DNA from: Colias croceus
Taxonomy: Eukaryota; Arthropoda; Insecta; Lepidoptera; Pieridae
Direction: 5' to 3'
Assembly: GCF_905220415.1 (NCBI RefSeq)
Contig: NC_059564.1
Coordinates: forward strand, 198,501-262,500
DNA: 64,000 nucleotides
Shown piece by piece: positions 44,144-58,890 of this stretch (positions within the stretch are counted from its first letter, which is position 1; the number at the start of each line of letters is the position of its first letter). Under the pieces are notes generated by a model. The model saw only the letters and a program-made list of their open reading frames with translations. It was not told the DNA's origin and made no database searches. A program made the translations under genes and the position numbers.

Positions 44144-46904
44144 GTGAGCTCCTTTCTTATAAATAAAGCCCATAATATATTGATCGCTGTGCATTTACCT
44201 TAAATAACGATAAGTAACACTGGAGGAGGAGAAAAACATTGATCTAAGCGGCACCGACACATATTTACAAATATATATATTATACCTACTTTAATTAAGC
44301 GCACTGTAAAATTATTATTATCTTTACATTCGATATTTAAAATAGCTTATCGGATTAAACATGGATTACACAATTTACGACTTCATGATGACTTCATGTG
44401 ATTTATATATTGTAATAAATTTTACGAAAGGCATAAATAGCTTTTTCTATGTTGTTACGGGCGAGAGCTAAAACCACTGTTTTTGGTAGTAAACTGAGTT
44501 AATTACGGATTTTATTTATTGCATAGTTTACGTTAAGCTTTTCCTATAGGAATGTATTTTTAATTTTTGAGCACTGTGTTTCTTGTAGGAAATTCTGATG
44601 TTTGAAAAAATGCCCGTAGCGCATTTTAAATATTAATTAATTAATTATTATATTATTATTACGCGGATTTTTCGATGGTTTATTTATTTTTCGTCATCAA
44701 TTAAATGTTTCGTTTCTTTTTCAGTAGGTTTTGGCCAAATGTAACACAGCAATAGATTTGTAAGAAAATAACGCGAACAAATCGTAAAAGGCTGTAAAAG
44801 GTAGGTATTATTTATCTGTAGCGATTATCGCTATTACACATACCTACTACAACTTTTCTGTTCCCGTTTTATTTATAATCAAACCAGTTTTTAATCGTAG
44901 ATGTTAAAACTGAAGAATTAATAAGAAAAGGAATTAAGTATCTATATATAAAATAATGTTTGTCTGTATGTTCTTTATATTATGGTTGTAAACTTCGCAT
45001 TTATTCATGTGATGATCTTCAGCAAAGTGAGTTGGTACGCCGCGGCCGTACGACCAATCTTCGACAGGGTAACTTAGGCGAAGTCGGGACGCATAGCTAG
45101 TCTTTAATTAATTACATACCTATCTACCTAGTTACCTATAGCAAAGAAATTTATAAAATTAATTTGGTTTTCTATGTACCTACCCACTATCTACATCAAA
45201 TTACGTAGGTTTTCAGCCACGTTCGTTCGTTCTACCTATTCTGATATATTACACGTTTTTATTTAAAAATAAATTACGAATAAATATTTTCCAATAAAAA
45301 ATCAGGATAATAAAATACTTCGGAAGTGTTGACATATCAAGTTTTTTACCCGCAAAAACCTTATAGGCTGTGGAACATGATATATTGTAGAGGTTTCTTT
45401 ACCAGAAAAAACTTTATTCTTGGAAGCCGGGAAAATTATTAAAATTACTTATCGTATATATTAGAAGCCTTGTGGGAATATCGGTTTGTTATTTTGCCAA
45501 TAATTTATTTCATACGTCGAATGAGGTCGCGGCTAAACTTATTAAATAAAATTAGTATTAAATTATTTTTGGTTTATAACTAGCTGTCCCGGCAAACGTT
45601 GTTCTGCCTTACTCTTATTGATTAGTGGTATGAGAAATAGATATCCGATGCTCAGATCTATCTACGCGATATGCACAAAAAATTTCAAGGATCAAGCCTA
45701 AGGATCAAGCCATTTCAGAGGAGTTTTCAAACACCGCGACAAGAGAATAAAAGATTTAGACAGGACTATAAAAATATTATTTTATTCAAGAAGCAAGCTT
45801 AAAATATTACTATTGCAATACTCTGGTGCAGTTATCCACTAAATGGAGACGAAAATTCGATTCCCACGAATAAATATGTAAATTATAAACCATTTTTACG
45901 TAGTTGTAAAATGGAATCTACACGCAGACCACCGCGGTAAAAGTACTAAACGATGTCACATAAAAATACGTTAAAATAAACATATCTTTGCACTCGTTAA
46001 AACAACTCTAAAGATAATAGAGGAATAAAACGTCAACGGGAATGCAGAAACAAAAGTGCATTATATGTGGGAGTGGGGACTAGATACATCTATATGGGTA
46101 TAGTCGCACGGGTAGTAGTGGTGAAGATACGCACGGATTGAAAGACGTAACGTGTGTACTGTGTAAGTGTAAAGAAAATGTTAATTATATGTTGTATTTT
46201 AAGACAGTTTATGTACTAAAATTATCTCTAACGACACTAAAACAATATGTAGGTATAAAAGGTAAGTGATATACGACAGAACATGGCATGAATGTGAAAC
46301 AGTAGACTTCATCATCAACAAATAACGTGCTTATTAAAAAAATCTCCTGATTGCTAAAATAAACATATTTTATTCGTATAAACCAGGCGTCTTGCATTTA
46401 AAAATAATCTAATGACACCTCTCAAGTTTAAATCCATGAAGCCGTTTCCGCTACAGCCTACAGAGCCTGCGAAAGAAATATACATACATACCTACATAGC
46501 ATATGTACTCGTAGTTAGTTAAATACCTCGCATCCTTTGGTATGGCTTCGTGCGGAAATTATAAAAAGTATTTGAAATCTCGAGGGACGAAAAAGATTCT
46601 CTATCTGTGAGCATTTTTTTAAGCATTCTCATGTACTACGTAGGTACGATGATTTATGATTATTTCATGGCATAAGTTATGTTGTAAAACATGCTACGTA
46701 AGTTTTTTTTAAATTTAATACTTATGACATAGTTACCTATTTTACAAAGATGCTTCTTAGAAAATTGTTGGTAAAAATGAAGATTTTATCAATGTTTTCA
46801 ATGCACGCATTCATATAGAAAACATGAAATTTTTATCAACGAAGCGAGCGATTAAATTAATTTGTTAAAGATAGGTCTGTATTATGGCAATAATATTATA
46901 AGTA

Positions 46905-48071
46905 TTAACACGTTCACTGCGGCACATAAATATCTGTACTTTCCATTACTGCGTTACGGGTCGTTTTAAACCTTGTCCTATACCAGAGATTGTGGCGGCA
47001 CGAGGCATATTAAACCCCACCGCCCGTAGGAGACCAAAATCGTTTTTTTGGCGCCAAATAAGACAAAGTGTGCGGCTTTTGTCGTGATTATTATTAACAA
47101 TGAGTTCATTAACCTAAATCTACCGTCGCCCGTGGTTAGATTAGTTAGTTTAGATTCTAGGGGTAAAATAAAATGTGGGGTCTGATGTACCCCATACCGC
47201 ACTGAACAATAGCAGTTTTTCATATAATTTAGTGATGGGAAAAGAAATATCGATTTTATTTAATTGTATTTATTTATCAAACTTATGGATGTTTTTCATT
47301 AAAACAGGCCAAACAATAATATTGTTTGCAACCAGTGCATTCTGTGAGAATTTTCTTTACCTTTTTCGGCCTCACGACTTGTTAAGAAGGTGCGGAGTTT
47401 TTCGTAACATCCTACACATCTACTCTTCTTTGATCCCTTTAAGAGATGATGTGCCTTGTTTGTTGGCTTATTGACTTGGGCAAGAGTTAAATTTTGATGA
47501 GCCATACACCGATTGCCGGGTGTTTTGGATTTGCCGCTAGTTGATTCAATGAACAAACACACTAATAGTAATCATGATTATCAACCTATTTGAAGAAAGT
47601 TACTCAACATGTCACATTCACGTTTCTATGAACGATATTTATTATAACGAGTAGTTAGGATGTTTGAAAATTACCTGTATCCACATTCAAGTCCTTTTTT
47701 GTAAAAGCTTCAATAAGTTGTTCCACAAATAGTCTCGAATGCGTTGCACAACACTAACCGCGTGAAGCTAGCTTAGGGTGCGGTACAAGGTGCGTGGTGG
47801 TACGAGGTGTTCGCAACCTCGTTCCGCACTGTGTTAGAATTTTTATTTGTTCAGTGCGGCACGAGGTCTAAGAAACCCGGTATTAAGGTCGGTATACCAT
47901 TGAACTGGGAATCAATAGCACATCTCAGATATATAGATATCACTTTCCTACACTGAACCAGATGGAAGTTATGCCTCCCGCACGACAGAGAAGTTTAAGT
48001 TTTTTCCTACCGCTATAACGACGAGACACGGACAGGGTGTTTCAAGCCCTGTTTCGCAGCTAACGTGTTAA
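46905..48071 (-). mobile_element. piggyBac-like element remnant (TTAA target sites)
   Basis: TTAA at 46905-46908 and 48068-48071 bounds 46909-48067. The ends are CACGTTCACTGCGG and the inverse of CACGTTAGCTGCG. TGCGGCACGAGG-like words recur near both ends (46918, 46990, 47860). A piece of transposase C-terminus is readable inside. Confidence 0.7.
47299..47562 (-). pseudogene. piggyBac-type transposase C-terminal fragment
   Basis: The minus-strand frame reads SKKSRCVGCYEKLRTFLTSR, which resembles the start of the Cys-rich DNA-binding domain at the end of piggyBac transposases (C-x2-C then basic residues). The catalytic part and the later Cys/His pairs are missing or out of frame. Confidence 0.55.
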
Positions 48072-48899
48072 AACATGATATTTATTCATAACCGAGATGT
48101 AGCCTTCTAAGGTTCTAGGTTATTATGCTGAAGTGCGGTTTCATTGATGTCACGTGTGTATATTTAGTTCTAGCTTTGATGATGTTTATTTAGTTCTACG
48201 GTCTGCTTATAGGTAATATGTTAAACTGCTGAATTTACTCGAATGAATTGATAAGCTATAATGGAACTGCATTTTAGAGTATAGATTTTGAAATTAATCA
48301 TCTTCTATTTGATTGATCATCTTTCATTTTGTCAAAAAATAATTGAAATAGGACATTCTATTATATATAGAGTAAGTCGCATTTTCAGTTGACGCTTTTC
48401 GCAAGTTGCATGAATTATTGGCAAAAATACAGCTACAGTTTAAAGCTCATGTATTATTCTGGCACATAAGCTACATCTTTGCCAAGTAACATCAAAATCC
48501 GTTGAGTTGTTTTTTCGTGAAAGAGTAACGAACACATTCCTACATCCTCCTCCTCTATCTTCATCAAATTTCGCATATATTCGCAAAATTTGTAGTATAT
48601 AAGTGAATTAGGCCAGATGTATACAGTCCCTATAGTACGTGGGCAAGTGAACTTTAGAAAGCTTGTCAGATAAGCTTCGACTATTGCGAGCTTTGACGTA
48701 ACACCCGGTTTTACTCGTGTTTTATACGGCAGCGGAATTTTGGGAAATGGTGGTTTTTGATAATTGTAGCAAAATAAATGTGTAACGTAGAGTTAAAAAA
48801 ATTGAGTTATTATTATTGTAGAATGATTAGCTAGTACCTATCGGTCTTTTAAACTTAAATTGGAAAGATAAAATTTATACTGTTTAATAACTCAGGCCC

Positions 48900-49084
48900 C
48901 GGAACCCCAGACACAATAGAAAATCTAAATGAATCGCAAAATGTGTTGGTAAGCGCATAACTCGAGAACGGCTGAACCGATTTCGTTAATTCTTTTTTTT
49001 AATATTCCTTGAAGTATGAGGATGGTTCTTATGTAGAGAAAACTTAAACATGTACCACGGGCGAAGCCGGGGCGGACCGCTAGT
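48900..49084 (+). repeat. Dispersed repeat, GGGGCGGACCGCTAGT subtype
   Basis: Contains ACTCGAGAACGGCTGAACCG and ACCACGGGCGAAGCCGGGGC. Confidence 0.6.
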
Positions 49085-49451
49085 AAATAATAATAATGTG
49101 TTGCTCTTATCAAGGATCGATGGAATACAATAATTTTATACGTTTATCTTAATAAAGCATGTTTTTAATATTATATTTATTTTTTATTCATATCAAATAG
49201 TAATGTAATCCTTTAGGTTTTATGATATTAGCACTAAGGTTGGATAGTGACATCGCGTGCATGAGTTATAAGTACTAAATGATAAATATATCGACTTGGA
49301 TTTCCCGCAAGTATTTAGTATTTACATGTGAACGGTCTGTCTGTGTGTCTATATTTTTTTGTGAAACTAGTTACCTGCATGCGGGTTTGCTTGTGTTGTA
49401 TGTTGTATAAGTTGTGACTTGTGACCATAATTTCGGATATTAATTATTACA

Positions 49452-49615
49452 CTAGCTGTGCCCCGCGTATTTATCCGCATTGCTCTGCTCTTATCGGTCT
49501 AAGCGTGATGGTAAGCCTATATGTTGACCCAACCTGTTAGTAATATTCATGCGAAATTTGAACTAAATCCATGCAGTACTTTTTGAGTTTAGCCCGGACA
49601 TGCAGACAGACAATA
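49452..49615 (-). repeat. Dispersed repeat, AGCTGTGCCCCGCGTATTTA subtype
   Basis: Inverted, with the CTAGCTGTGCCCCGCG end and AGTACTTTTTGAGTTTAGCC core. Confidence 0.55.
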
Positions 49616-49747
49616 CATTACTAATTTAAAAATACAGCTAAATTAAGATTATAAATATTCTTTATAATCTTAATTATTTAGCTGTATTGTTTCTTAAGTC
49701 ATCTTATATTTACACAACATATACTCATATATGAAAACGTATTTATT

Positions 49748-50016
49748 AACCGACTTCAAAAAAAGGAGGAGGTTATCAATTCGGCCGGTATGTTTTTTTT
49801 TTTTTTATGTATGTACACCGATTACTCCGAGGTTTCTGAACCGATTTACGTGATTCTTTTTTTGTTCGATGCGGGATGGTGTCGAATTGGTCCCATAAAA
49901 ATTTTATTCGGATAGGCCTAGTAGTTTTTATTTTATGAGCATTTTTGTCTGTAGGTATTTGTAAATTTTGCAAGTGCAAGTTTGAAGTCGGTTGTTTTTA
50001 ACGCAGTTATCACTTG
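49748..50016 (+). repeat. AACCGACTTCAAA repeat, longest copy
   Basis: AACCGACTTCAAAAAAAGGA at the left, and TTTGAAGTCGGTT followed by GTTTTTAACGCAGTTATCAC at the right. The shared 13-bp inverted ends suggest a non-autonomous DNA element. A left-end fragment is at 55291-55340. Confidence 0.75.
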
Positions 50017-50387
50017 TTCCTACAATATTGTAATTACCCTACAAAGTTGGCAACTTTGTTATAACAGCCGTCTCTCGCTTACGGTACGCACCCACGCGTT
50101 AGAGCGAGACGGAATACATAAGCTTTTTATTGCGGGCTTAGCTTTTACTCTGATTACTTGATTGAATTTTGATGTACAACTTAGTTTTATAAGTTATAGG
50201 GACTTATTGTATGCTAGGTTTCCGCACGTGGCTTTGCCCGCACTTATTTTGTCATCAAAATATTTTAAAAGGGAAATTATCGATATAATAGCGAGTGAGG
50301 ATATATCGACGGACAGTCCAAATTACCTATTATAATTAGAAACTTTAAATTTTGCACCATATTTCATTAGCTTATTCCTGCAGCACA

Positions 50388-50777
50388 ATTTCACCACCGC
50401 ACATCTCGTCACAAAAACCTCTACCACCCACACCATCTGGATGGTTGGCGAAGTACAACCGTGCGCTTTATGCGCAACTTTCTCCCGCGTACTGCTTTAC
50501 TATGGAATAAACTGCCAAAATCTGTATTCCCGAACAGCTTCAATATGGACACCTTCAAAAAAGAGCTTACAGCTACCTGAAAGGCCATTAAACTACGCTA
50601 TTCCCTAATCCACCGATGGCATATCCTATTCTACCCTATATCTTGTCCATTTCCCTCTTCTAGTAGGCAACACCCGTAACATCAGTTGCGGTAGTCTATG
50701 GGCGGCGCACTTAGCTTACCATCAGGCAAGGCGTCTGCTCGTTTGCCTTCTAATTTCATAAAAAAAAAAAAAAAAAT
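50388..50777 (+). mobile_element. 5'-truncated LINE 3' end with poly(A)
   Basis: The frame from 50392 to the TGA at 50578-50580 reads FMRNFLPRTALLWNKLPKSV then FNMDTFKKEL, the typical extreme C-terminus of jockey/CR1-type non-LTR reverse-transcriptase polyproteins. A short 3' UTR (CCATCAGGCAAGGCGTCTGC) and an A17 tail follow. Only about 60 codons remain. Confidence 0.85.
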
Positions 50778-51199
50778 AGCTACTGACTACTTATAAAGGA
50801 CACTTGGAAATTCTTTAAAATAACCTGATTATCCAAAACTGTATGTTTTTAAATATCTTATTTAATTATGATATTGGCTCAATAACTAAACTAAGCAATT
50901 CCAATAAATTATTGATTCCCATCTCTAGGTTTAGGGAATTTAAAATAATCATACCATAACTATTCAATAAATTTTCGAACACATAAAATGGCAGCCAAAA
51001 TTTATATAATTTCTGTTCACTTCAAACTGAAAAAAACCCGTTACAATATCACAGAAAATGCCCAACTTATATTCCTCGTCACGTAACGTCGCAGGGGACG
51101 GTATGTCTCATAAAAGAAAACAGGAATGTGGTATGTTTTATAAGCAGATTATTGATATGATTCTGCCCTTGTGGGATATGGAACTGTACTAATAATTCT

Positions 51200-51445
51200 A
51201 GCAGATTGCCCCGGTTTCAGCCGGGTTTTCAAAAATGTGACTGTCTAAATCATAAGATCGATCTAATTTAAATTTTTACCGAGAATACTGTAATAACGTG
51301 TTTCTATAGCTCATCTGTTGTTCTGATGTACAACCTATATTCCTGTAAAGTCATCCAAATCCATTCAGTAGTTTTTTCGTGAAACAGCAACAAACATACA
51401 TTCATCCATCCGCACAAACTATCGCATTTTTAATATTAGTATGAT
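51200..51445 (-). repeat. Dispersed repeat copy
   Basis: Inverted; CTAGCAGATTGCCCCGGTTT to CGCATTTTTAATATTAGTAT. Confidence 0.6.
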
Positions 51446-53599
51446 TAATATTAAAGGATACGTCATTAAAAAGTATAGTTAAAGTTATTAAGTTCTCGTT
51501 GACAACCCTAATTCCTCCTAGACAACATAAAACACAGAATAAGGGAAACGACACTTTAAAAAGCTAGTTTTGAACGCAACTTGCGATTGTAAAGTAATGA
51601 GTGCTTGGTTTTTGGGGCATAAGGCCCTTTTGTGTGACCCACCTTCAGGTGTTATCGAACCTGTAATGAAAAACAAGCTAGGGTTGTCACTTTTCGTTTT
51701 AAGATTTTAAAATGTTTTTGAAATCATCATACTAATCATCAAACTCTAGTTTCTTGAATAAAATTCAACATTACTATCTAAGTAGGATAAAACGGATTAA
51801 ATATTAGCAATATTTAATTCGTAAGTCCATTTAAGACATTCTAATTAAACATTTTAATAATTAATAACACAAAGACGAACCCAAAAAACGCACCCTTGCA
51901 GAAAAACATCAAAGTATGTTTAATCCTTTGAAGCATGTATGTTCCATTGGGTTTCTTACGAAAATCTGTTATAGTGATGTGCTTGGTATTATCGAATCGA
52001 TATTTTAAAGTGAGTAACTGAAAAAAGAGTTATGCAGCGTATATGAGATTCAGTCGCGTTTTAAATCCGCCAAATATTCTATTTGTTAAAATGAAGTAAG
52101 TAAAACTACACAGATCTGTAAAAAATCGTAATTTATTGAGGAAGGTGGTGTTTAAATATCTGCAAATCATGAGAATACGTGGTCAGTTTATTTCCGATTT
52201 GAGTATTAACGTATTAGTTAATTGAAAGAAATCAATATTTAAATTGCGCCTTCGATAGGAAAATTAAAACAATACCACATTCATTCGTGGATTTTAAACA
52301 AAAAATCGATAAATTAATCGCACATCCCTAGTGCACGTTTCCGTTTATCCCCCGACATATTCAATTAGCAAAATCTCGAGTTACCCTCCGTAATTATAAA
52401 TTCACAATTCATGTTTAACCGGTAATTGGCCGGTGAACATTTATCTTGACCTATTAGTTTGATAATCATTCGTAAAAGTAATAAAATATTATACAGGTGA
52501 AGTTTGGTTGGTAGAACTGAATTATTTTTCATTCGAGCTCTGCTCTTATTGGTCGTAGCGTGATGTTATACAGCTTACAGATACAGACTATACAACATGA
52601 AATAACTTGTCTACCAATTTGTTATAATATAGCACAGATAATAGCCGCTTGCCCCTATTTTATTAGTTTAAATAGATTTTTTATACATGTTTTTGTACTC
52701 GTATAATAATATTGAGCGTGTATAATTATGTTTAAATGCCTGGAAGTTTCGAGGAGCGTGGAAATAAGCGGAAATTTAGTATTTGTATTGGCAACCCCGT
52801 CACGTTGACGCAACGTGCAGGGTTGGAATGATTTCGGTTTAACCGACTGTGCAGAAGAGGTTATGGTTTTTATATGCACTTTAATATAATCGAAAGAGAT
52901 ACATAGCGTATTTATTGGTTATTAGCGTATTTATTTTTATATTGTATTCGAATAGATGTGAAGATATAGTTTTCTGGCCTAAGAAACGATTGATCGATTT
53001 ATACGTATCTAAATATACTTATTTACCTATTTAGTAAGTTTATATTATGTATCTAGAGGTTTTTTATTGAATTTAAACTGCAATGGCCTCTTTGTAAAAT
53101 ATAAAAACAATTTCTCGAGCCTCCAATTTACAAGAGTTGCATTCTAAACTGCAGGCAGCCAGTTCACTTTCGTTGTAAATTTACAATAGTTTTAAGTAAA
53201 TTGGATGAAATTTGGTACAATTTAGAATTCATTTGAGCGTTGTTAACCAACTCACGTTGCAAATGGCGGCTTGTTTTGACCTCAGAGGAAAATTTCGACG
53301 GTTTCACCCTCTTGTGAGGCTTTTAGAGAGTTAATGGGTTTCTTTTCTGTTTTCATAGTGTTTGGGGATTTATCAATGTAATTTTTTGTGCCGATTGAAG
53401 GGAATGGAGTGATGAAATGTTTTTTATTGAATATTTTCATTGGTTCAGAGTTAGGTACAGATCGATCTTTTGTTGTTTATATATCGCGTTGGATCACGGA
53501 TTCGGCCGCTTTGTTTAATACATAGGTATATAGGGACAGAGAAAGCAACTTTGTTTTATACTATGTAATGATTAACCATTACTAAAACGAAAATGTTTT

Positions 53600-53777
53600 T
53601 AAGGGCCGATTTTTCAATGCTTGGATAAAACTTATCCGTCCAATAAAGTATTACACAATAATATTAAAATGTCACGTAAACTGTCAAATACGGGCTTTAG
53701 AATACGTTTTTAAAATGGTAGTTTTATACATTATTCGACGAATAAGTTTTATCCAAGCATTGAAAAATCGGCCCTAA
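53600..53777. mobile_element. Short MITE with TAA target duplication
   Basis: The element is 53603-53774 (172 bp), GGGCCGATTTTTCAATGCTT to its inverse, with TAA on both sides. TIRs are about 32 bp and near perfect. Confidence 0.85.
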
Positions 53778-54782
53778 AAGAAACAGGTACTTTGAATATA
53801 TATTATTGTCATCAGACGTAGGTATTACATATCTATAAAAACGAAATAAAATAAATCAAGATCAATATTACAAATGTTAAAAAATTCAGTTATTCATATG
53901 TAAAATATCCACAATATCTATCTCTTTCTATTTTTGCTGCTTCTAGGTCTCTTTAATTTTCTAATACTGAACTTATCTCAAAATTTCACCTAGGAGATTT
54001 TGGATTCAAGTTTCAACCCAGTCGATGTTTCGTAAGCAACCCTAAGTAGTAGGTATGCAACGGTCCTCTCCCTAAGTTAAATACTTGATGAATTTTTATG
54101 GGGCTGCAGACATCATTTACGGTGGAACTTTTTCTATCTGCAGTGTACTAACTATGTATAAATTTAAACAGTGCAAAATCTAAACTATTTTTAGTCATTT
54201 TTAAATAGAAAAACTAAGTATTTTTCGTTTTTAATGTCCAGGTAAATAATCCAGCCTAAAGTAGGTACATTGACGAATTTTTTTTAGTATCACAGTCATT
54301 CACTACTTCTATACTACTTTATTACTACTGTCTCAGCTATTGTAGTTAATTAATAGATTTGCACTCTGGTAACATTATAATGTCATGTTATAATAAAAAC
54401 TTGTAAAACACTGCATTATCAAAACATTTTATGCTATTTTTCTTACTTTTTTCAACAGAAAATCATGCAGGGGCCTACATAGAGTGGACTACATTGTCGT
54501 TAAAATGATACAGTTTTGACAATAGATAGATTTCCGATGTCGTTAAGCGAGTTATTTCCTGATGCTAATCGGGTTTTGCGGTCAAAGGTGATAATATATA
54601 CCTATATGTCATTTCTAGTTATATTTATGATATTACATAAGTTTCATTTTCACATAACCTTTGATGTAGAGCGGTGGTTAAGGCTTCGTTTAAATAAATA
54701 AAAGAGAGTTTCGAGCGTGTGATAAATTGTACTAAAAAATATAATAATTAATAACCGACACATTGAAATTTAAAACTTATGA

Positions 54783-54971
54783 ATCCATACTAATATTATA
54801 AATGCGAAAGTAACTCTGTCTGTCTGACTGTCTGTTTCTCAATCACGCCTAAACTACTGAAACAATTTGCATGAAATTTGGTATGGAGATATTTTGATAC
54901 CTGAGAAAGGACATAGGCTACCTTTTATTGCGAAATATGTACCACGGGCGAAGCCGGGGCGGACCACTAGT
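54783..54971 (+). repeat. Dispersed repeat, hybrid copy
   Basis: Left part is the TCTGTCTGACTG subtype; right part is the ACCACGGGCGAAGCCGGGGC subtype ending GGACCACTAGT. Confidence 0.7.
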
Positions 54972-55507
54972 ATTCAATAAATCGCTATCGCTCATAACTT
55001 GTACCATACAAAATTTACGTGCAAGAATATATAGAGCCATCGCAAATTATTAGCTATTTATAAGGTCGTAGAACTCAATTTAACTTGCATCAACGCTATC
55101 TTGGTTACAAAAGACCAATCTTTAATATAAATGGTAATATTTAATGAAATTAGTATACAAGCGGAGACTGAATTTGCTCGTATTTTAAGGTATTGTTTAC
55201 TTTATCGTTTTATTTTGATGGAAGATGGGAGTAAAAGAAACTAAATCGATTGTTTGTGGGTGGCCTTAGTTTTCGAAATGAAGTTATTTTTAACCGACTT
55301 TAAAAAAGGAGGAGGTTCTCAATTCGGCCGGTATATTTTATCAGACTGACAACATGTAACAAATAACAAAATACACAATGTTTTTTAAGAGAGACTGCGT
55401 ACATAATACTAGTAAAAATAAATCTATCTTTATATCGAAATTTATTCAATACGATTCATCAGTTTAGGCATGATATGAGACAGTGCTATTTTCTCATTTA
55501 TATTACA

Positions 55508-55875
55508 CTAGCTTCCGCCCACGACTTTGTACGTGCATCCCCGTTTTTTCCCGTTCCCGCAAGAATTTCGGGAAATCCTTTCTTAGCGGATGCCTACGTC
55601 CTAACATCTACCTGCATGCCAAATTTCAGCCCGATACGTCCAGTGGTTTGGGCTGTGCGTTGATAGATCACTATATCAGTCACCTTTGAGTTTTATATAT
55701 ATAGACAAGCTGCGCCCCGTGGTTTCACCCGCATGGCTCCGTTCCTGTTGATCTTAACGTGATGATATCTGCCTTCCTTGATAAATGGGCTATCTAAAAC
55801 AGAATTTTTCAAATCGGATCAGTAGTTCCTGATATTAGCGCGTTCGAACAAACAAATTCTTCAGCTTTATAATAG
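55508..55875 (-). repeat. Two adjacent inverted dispersed repeats
   Basis: 55508-55704 begins ACTAGCTTCCGCCCACGACT; 55705-55875 begins AGCTGCGCCCCGTGGTTTCA and contains GATAAATGGGCTATCTAAAA. Confidence 0.6.
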
Positions 55876-56832
55876 AATTAAAACTTATGAATATCATTCT
55901 AAACACTACAAAGCAAACAATACTCAACTAATTGTTTACACCTGTAAAAATCAAACCACTTTAGCATATTAGTCACCTTACACCTACCACTACACCATGG
56001 AATTTAAAAAAGTGCAAAGTGCAATGATTCAGAAAATTTTCTCAAAAATATTATAAGATACAGCTATGTTGTGTCACTTAGCGTCACTTAACATTACTTA
56101 GCATACACCGTTAGCTTAGTGCTCAAGTTGAAGAGCTTTTGTTAAGTTTTTTTGTTTTATAATACAAGCCGTTGTAGCTGGCTTTGTCTGGTTGTGTTCA
56201 TTTAAATTGCGTAGAGTTTTCTTTTTATTGTTTTAGTACTTTTTTATAAAATAAAATAAAATTAAATAAATAAATAAAAAAGTCTGTTATCTATATTTAG
56301 TGTATGTAGTTAATAGTTATCATATTCGATAGACGGACTACTAATAAATATAATAATATTACCCTACGTTAAACGATAGAATCTGTTTGTTTGTCTGTGT
56401 AAATATAGAAACGGTTGAACCTATTAAAATTAAGTTTTTTTTTAATTTATTTGTTGTTGCATATTGTACTTGTACTAAAAAGGAAATATGAAAAGAAAGA
56501 ATTTCAACTCTTTCCTCGAAGTCGGTTAAAAATAAACACAAAGAAAACAATATAAATGTATTTCTAAATTCATTGCACGGCCAATTTAATGAGAAACAAA
56601 AATACATGCGTCAAATAAGTTATCTACCATCAGGTGACATTATTATATGGTATTTTGTACCTTATTACGTAAATATAAGGGTGGTTTTTGGTTGTATAGA
56701 AATGTAAAGGAACGTCTTTGGTTGAATTAGTGCAGATGTTGGTTAAATTTAGTTTTGGGTGGTGGTAGTGTGCGCGGTTTGGTAAATATTATTAAATTGA
56801 CAGAAAAATTAGTTAAGCCATTTTTATTATAG

Positions 56833-57022
56833 AAACTATAGCGGTCTCCCCGGCTTTTCCCGTGGTACCTACATGATTAGCTTTTTTTCATAAGAACCAT
56901 CCTCGTACTTCAAGGAATATTATATAAAAAGAATTATCGAAATCGGTCCAGCTGTTCACGCGTGATGCCGTGAGTGCCGTGACCAAGGGAAATAGGGATT
57001 CATTTTTATATATATAGAGATG
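56833..57022 (-). repeat. Dispersed repeat, CGGTCTCCCCGGCTTTTCCC subtype
   Basis: Inverted, ending in a TATATATATAGAG tail. Confidence 0.6.
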
Positions 57023-58890
57023 AAAGGTGTCTTCTTAGTTATTTATTTTGATGATATTACCAGCTGTGTCGCGCGGTAACAACTGCGGATGAATCCGCAA
57101 GCAAATGTATAAGCTAAATCACTATTCACTGGCAAGTATCATCAAAATCTGTTCACTCATAGAAAACTTAAAAACCCATCTCACGTAATTTATGGACGCC
57201 CCCTAACAAAAATACATCAATCCATCTTCACCATTTTTCACGATTTACACGATTAGTTAAAATTAATTTTATCGATTAGGTACGATACAAAAATAAGAAT
57301 AAAATAAGGTAGTTGAAATAAATTATTGTATTAACTAATATTGAATTTGAATGTATTGTACCTACTCCCACGCTATAACTATCACCTCACACCCCAGCAC
57401 GTGCTGTGTCTCTATTGATGGATGTCAGGCGATCGAGTAGATCCTTTCAACATGATGAATTTACTATTTGGTTTATAAATTACACCTATTTTTGGTATGT
57501 GTTTATTTTGTATGAATTATTAGGTATGATATGATTTTGTTGTGGAACAGCTGTGCCTGTAGGTAATGGTAGTGTTTTGTTAAAAATATAAGCGCTTTAG
57601 GTAAGCTGGTTACCATACTTTCGATGCAACGATTTCGTTTTATGTGTATTTGTAATAGTAGTGTGGTAACTAAAGGATGGACCATTTTCTATACGATTTT
57701 GTGATCGACAGTCTATACCTCTGTCTAAAGAAAAATGAAGAAATCGTCTGATTAATATTGTATAGATAGCTAAAATCTTATCCAATAGGTTGCTAAATAA
57801 TCGCTAAATAAACAGCTTTCTAAAAGTAAAAGAATTTTCAAAATCGGTCTACAAGTTTATGTGCTTAATCGTGACACACAAACAGAAAATCTTTCTATAA
57901 TATTTTATTTGACATCAAAATAAACCTAACACAATTGTCAATAACGTCATAAAGTGTGGACAATCCGTCTCTGTCACACACAGTACGGCGCGACAATATT
58001 TCATCGAACAACACGGATTGAGAGATATCCATCATTGTGGGTTGAGTCATTGATTTCGTTCCAGAATCTAATTTTCTTTGGTTTATAAATTATAATAGTA
58101 CATCATTTTTTGTATTATTATTTAAGTAGGTTAACGAGAAACTTGTTTGTAAAATAGATTTTATTAAAAAGTTTTAGTAGTAATCTACCAGTAATAAAAA
58201 ATTTGTGAGTCCAGGCTAAGTATTTTTTAATAAAAAAAAATATTTTATTGTTCCTAGATCTAAGTTTTTTCATGAAATAATACTTTTCTCTAGTAATCTT
58301 GATTTGGTATTGAATTATAATGTTTCTTCATTATAAAATTTCGTAATCCACATTTCAATTGACGCGACTATAAATCAAAGGAAACATCACTATTCCCGGT
58401 GCAGCCGGTAATGCGATACCGAGACATGTGGTCAAGCTAATGTACGTATCGTATGACGTAATTTCACCTGTCAGTGTTGACTAGTTAGCTGCCCCGGTTA
58501 CACACGGGTTTGTAAGTTAATACCTATGGGTACAAATTACTAAACAGTTACTATGAATGGCTTTTAAAGCATCATCTTCATCATCATCATCATCATAAGC
58601 AGCCTATATTTGCCCACTACAGTGAACAGTCATGGCAGTACGCCACTGAGCCCGGCCGTTCGCTCGCTGCCGTATTAAAACATGGTGTTTTATATCTATT
58701 TTTTTATCAATTTTAATTATTTTTAAGAAAAAAATAGGTACTATTCTCTGTATCGAGAAAAATGGGCTATATTCTTATAACCCGGGCAAAGATGGATCAA
58801 GCAGCTAGTGAAAATAAATGTAATATCGCAAAGTTTCGCGTTTATAATAATTCCAATTGTCATGCGTATTCAAAGCTATTTTTTTAATAA

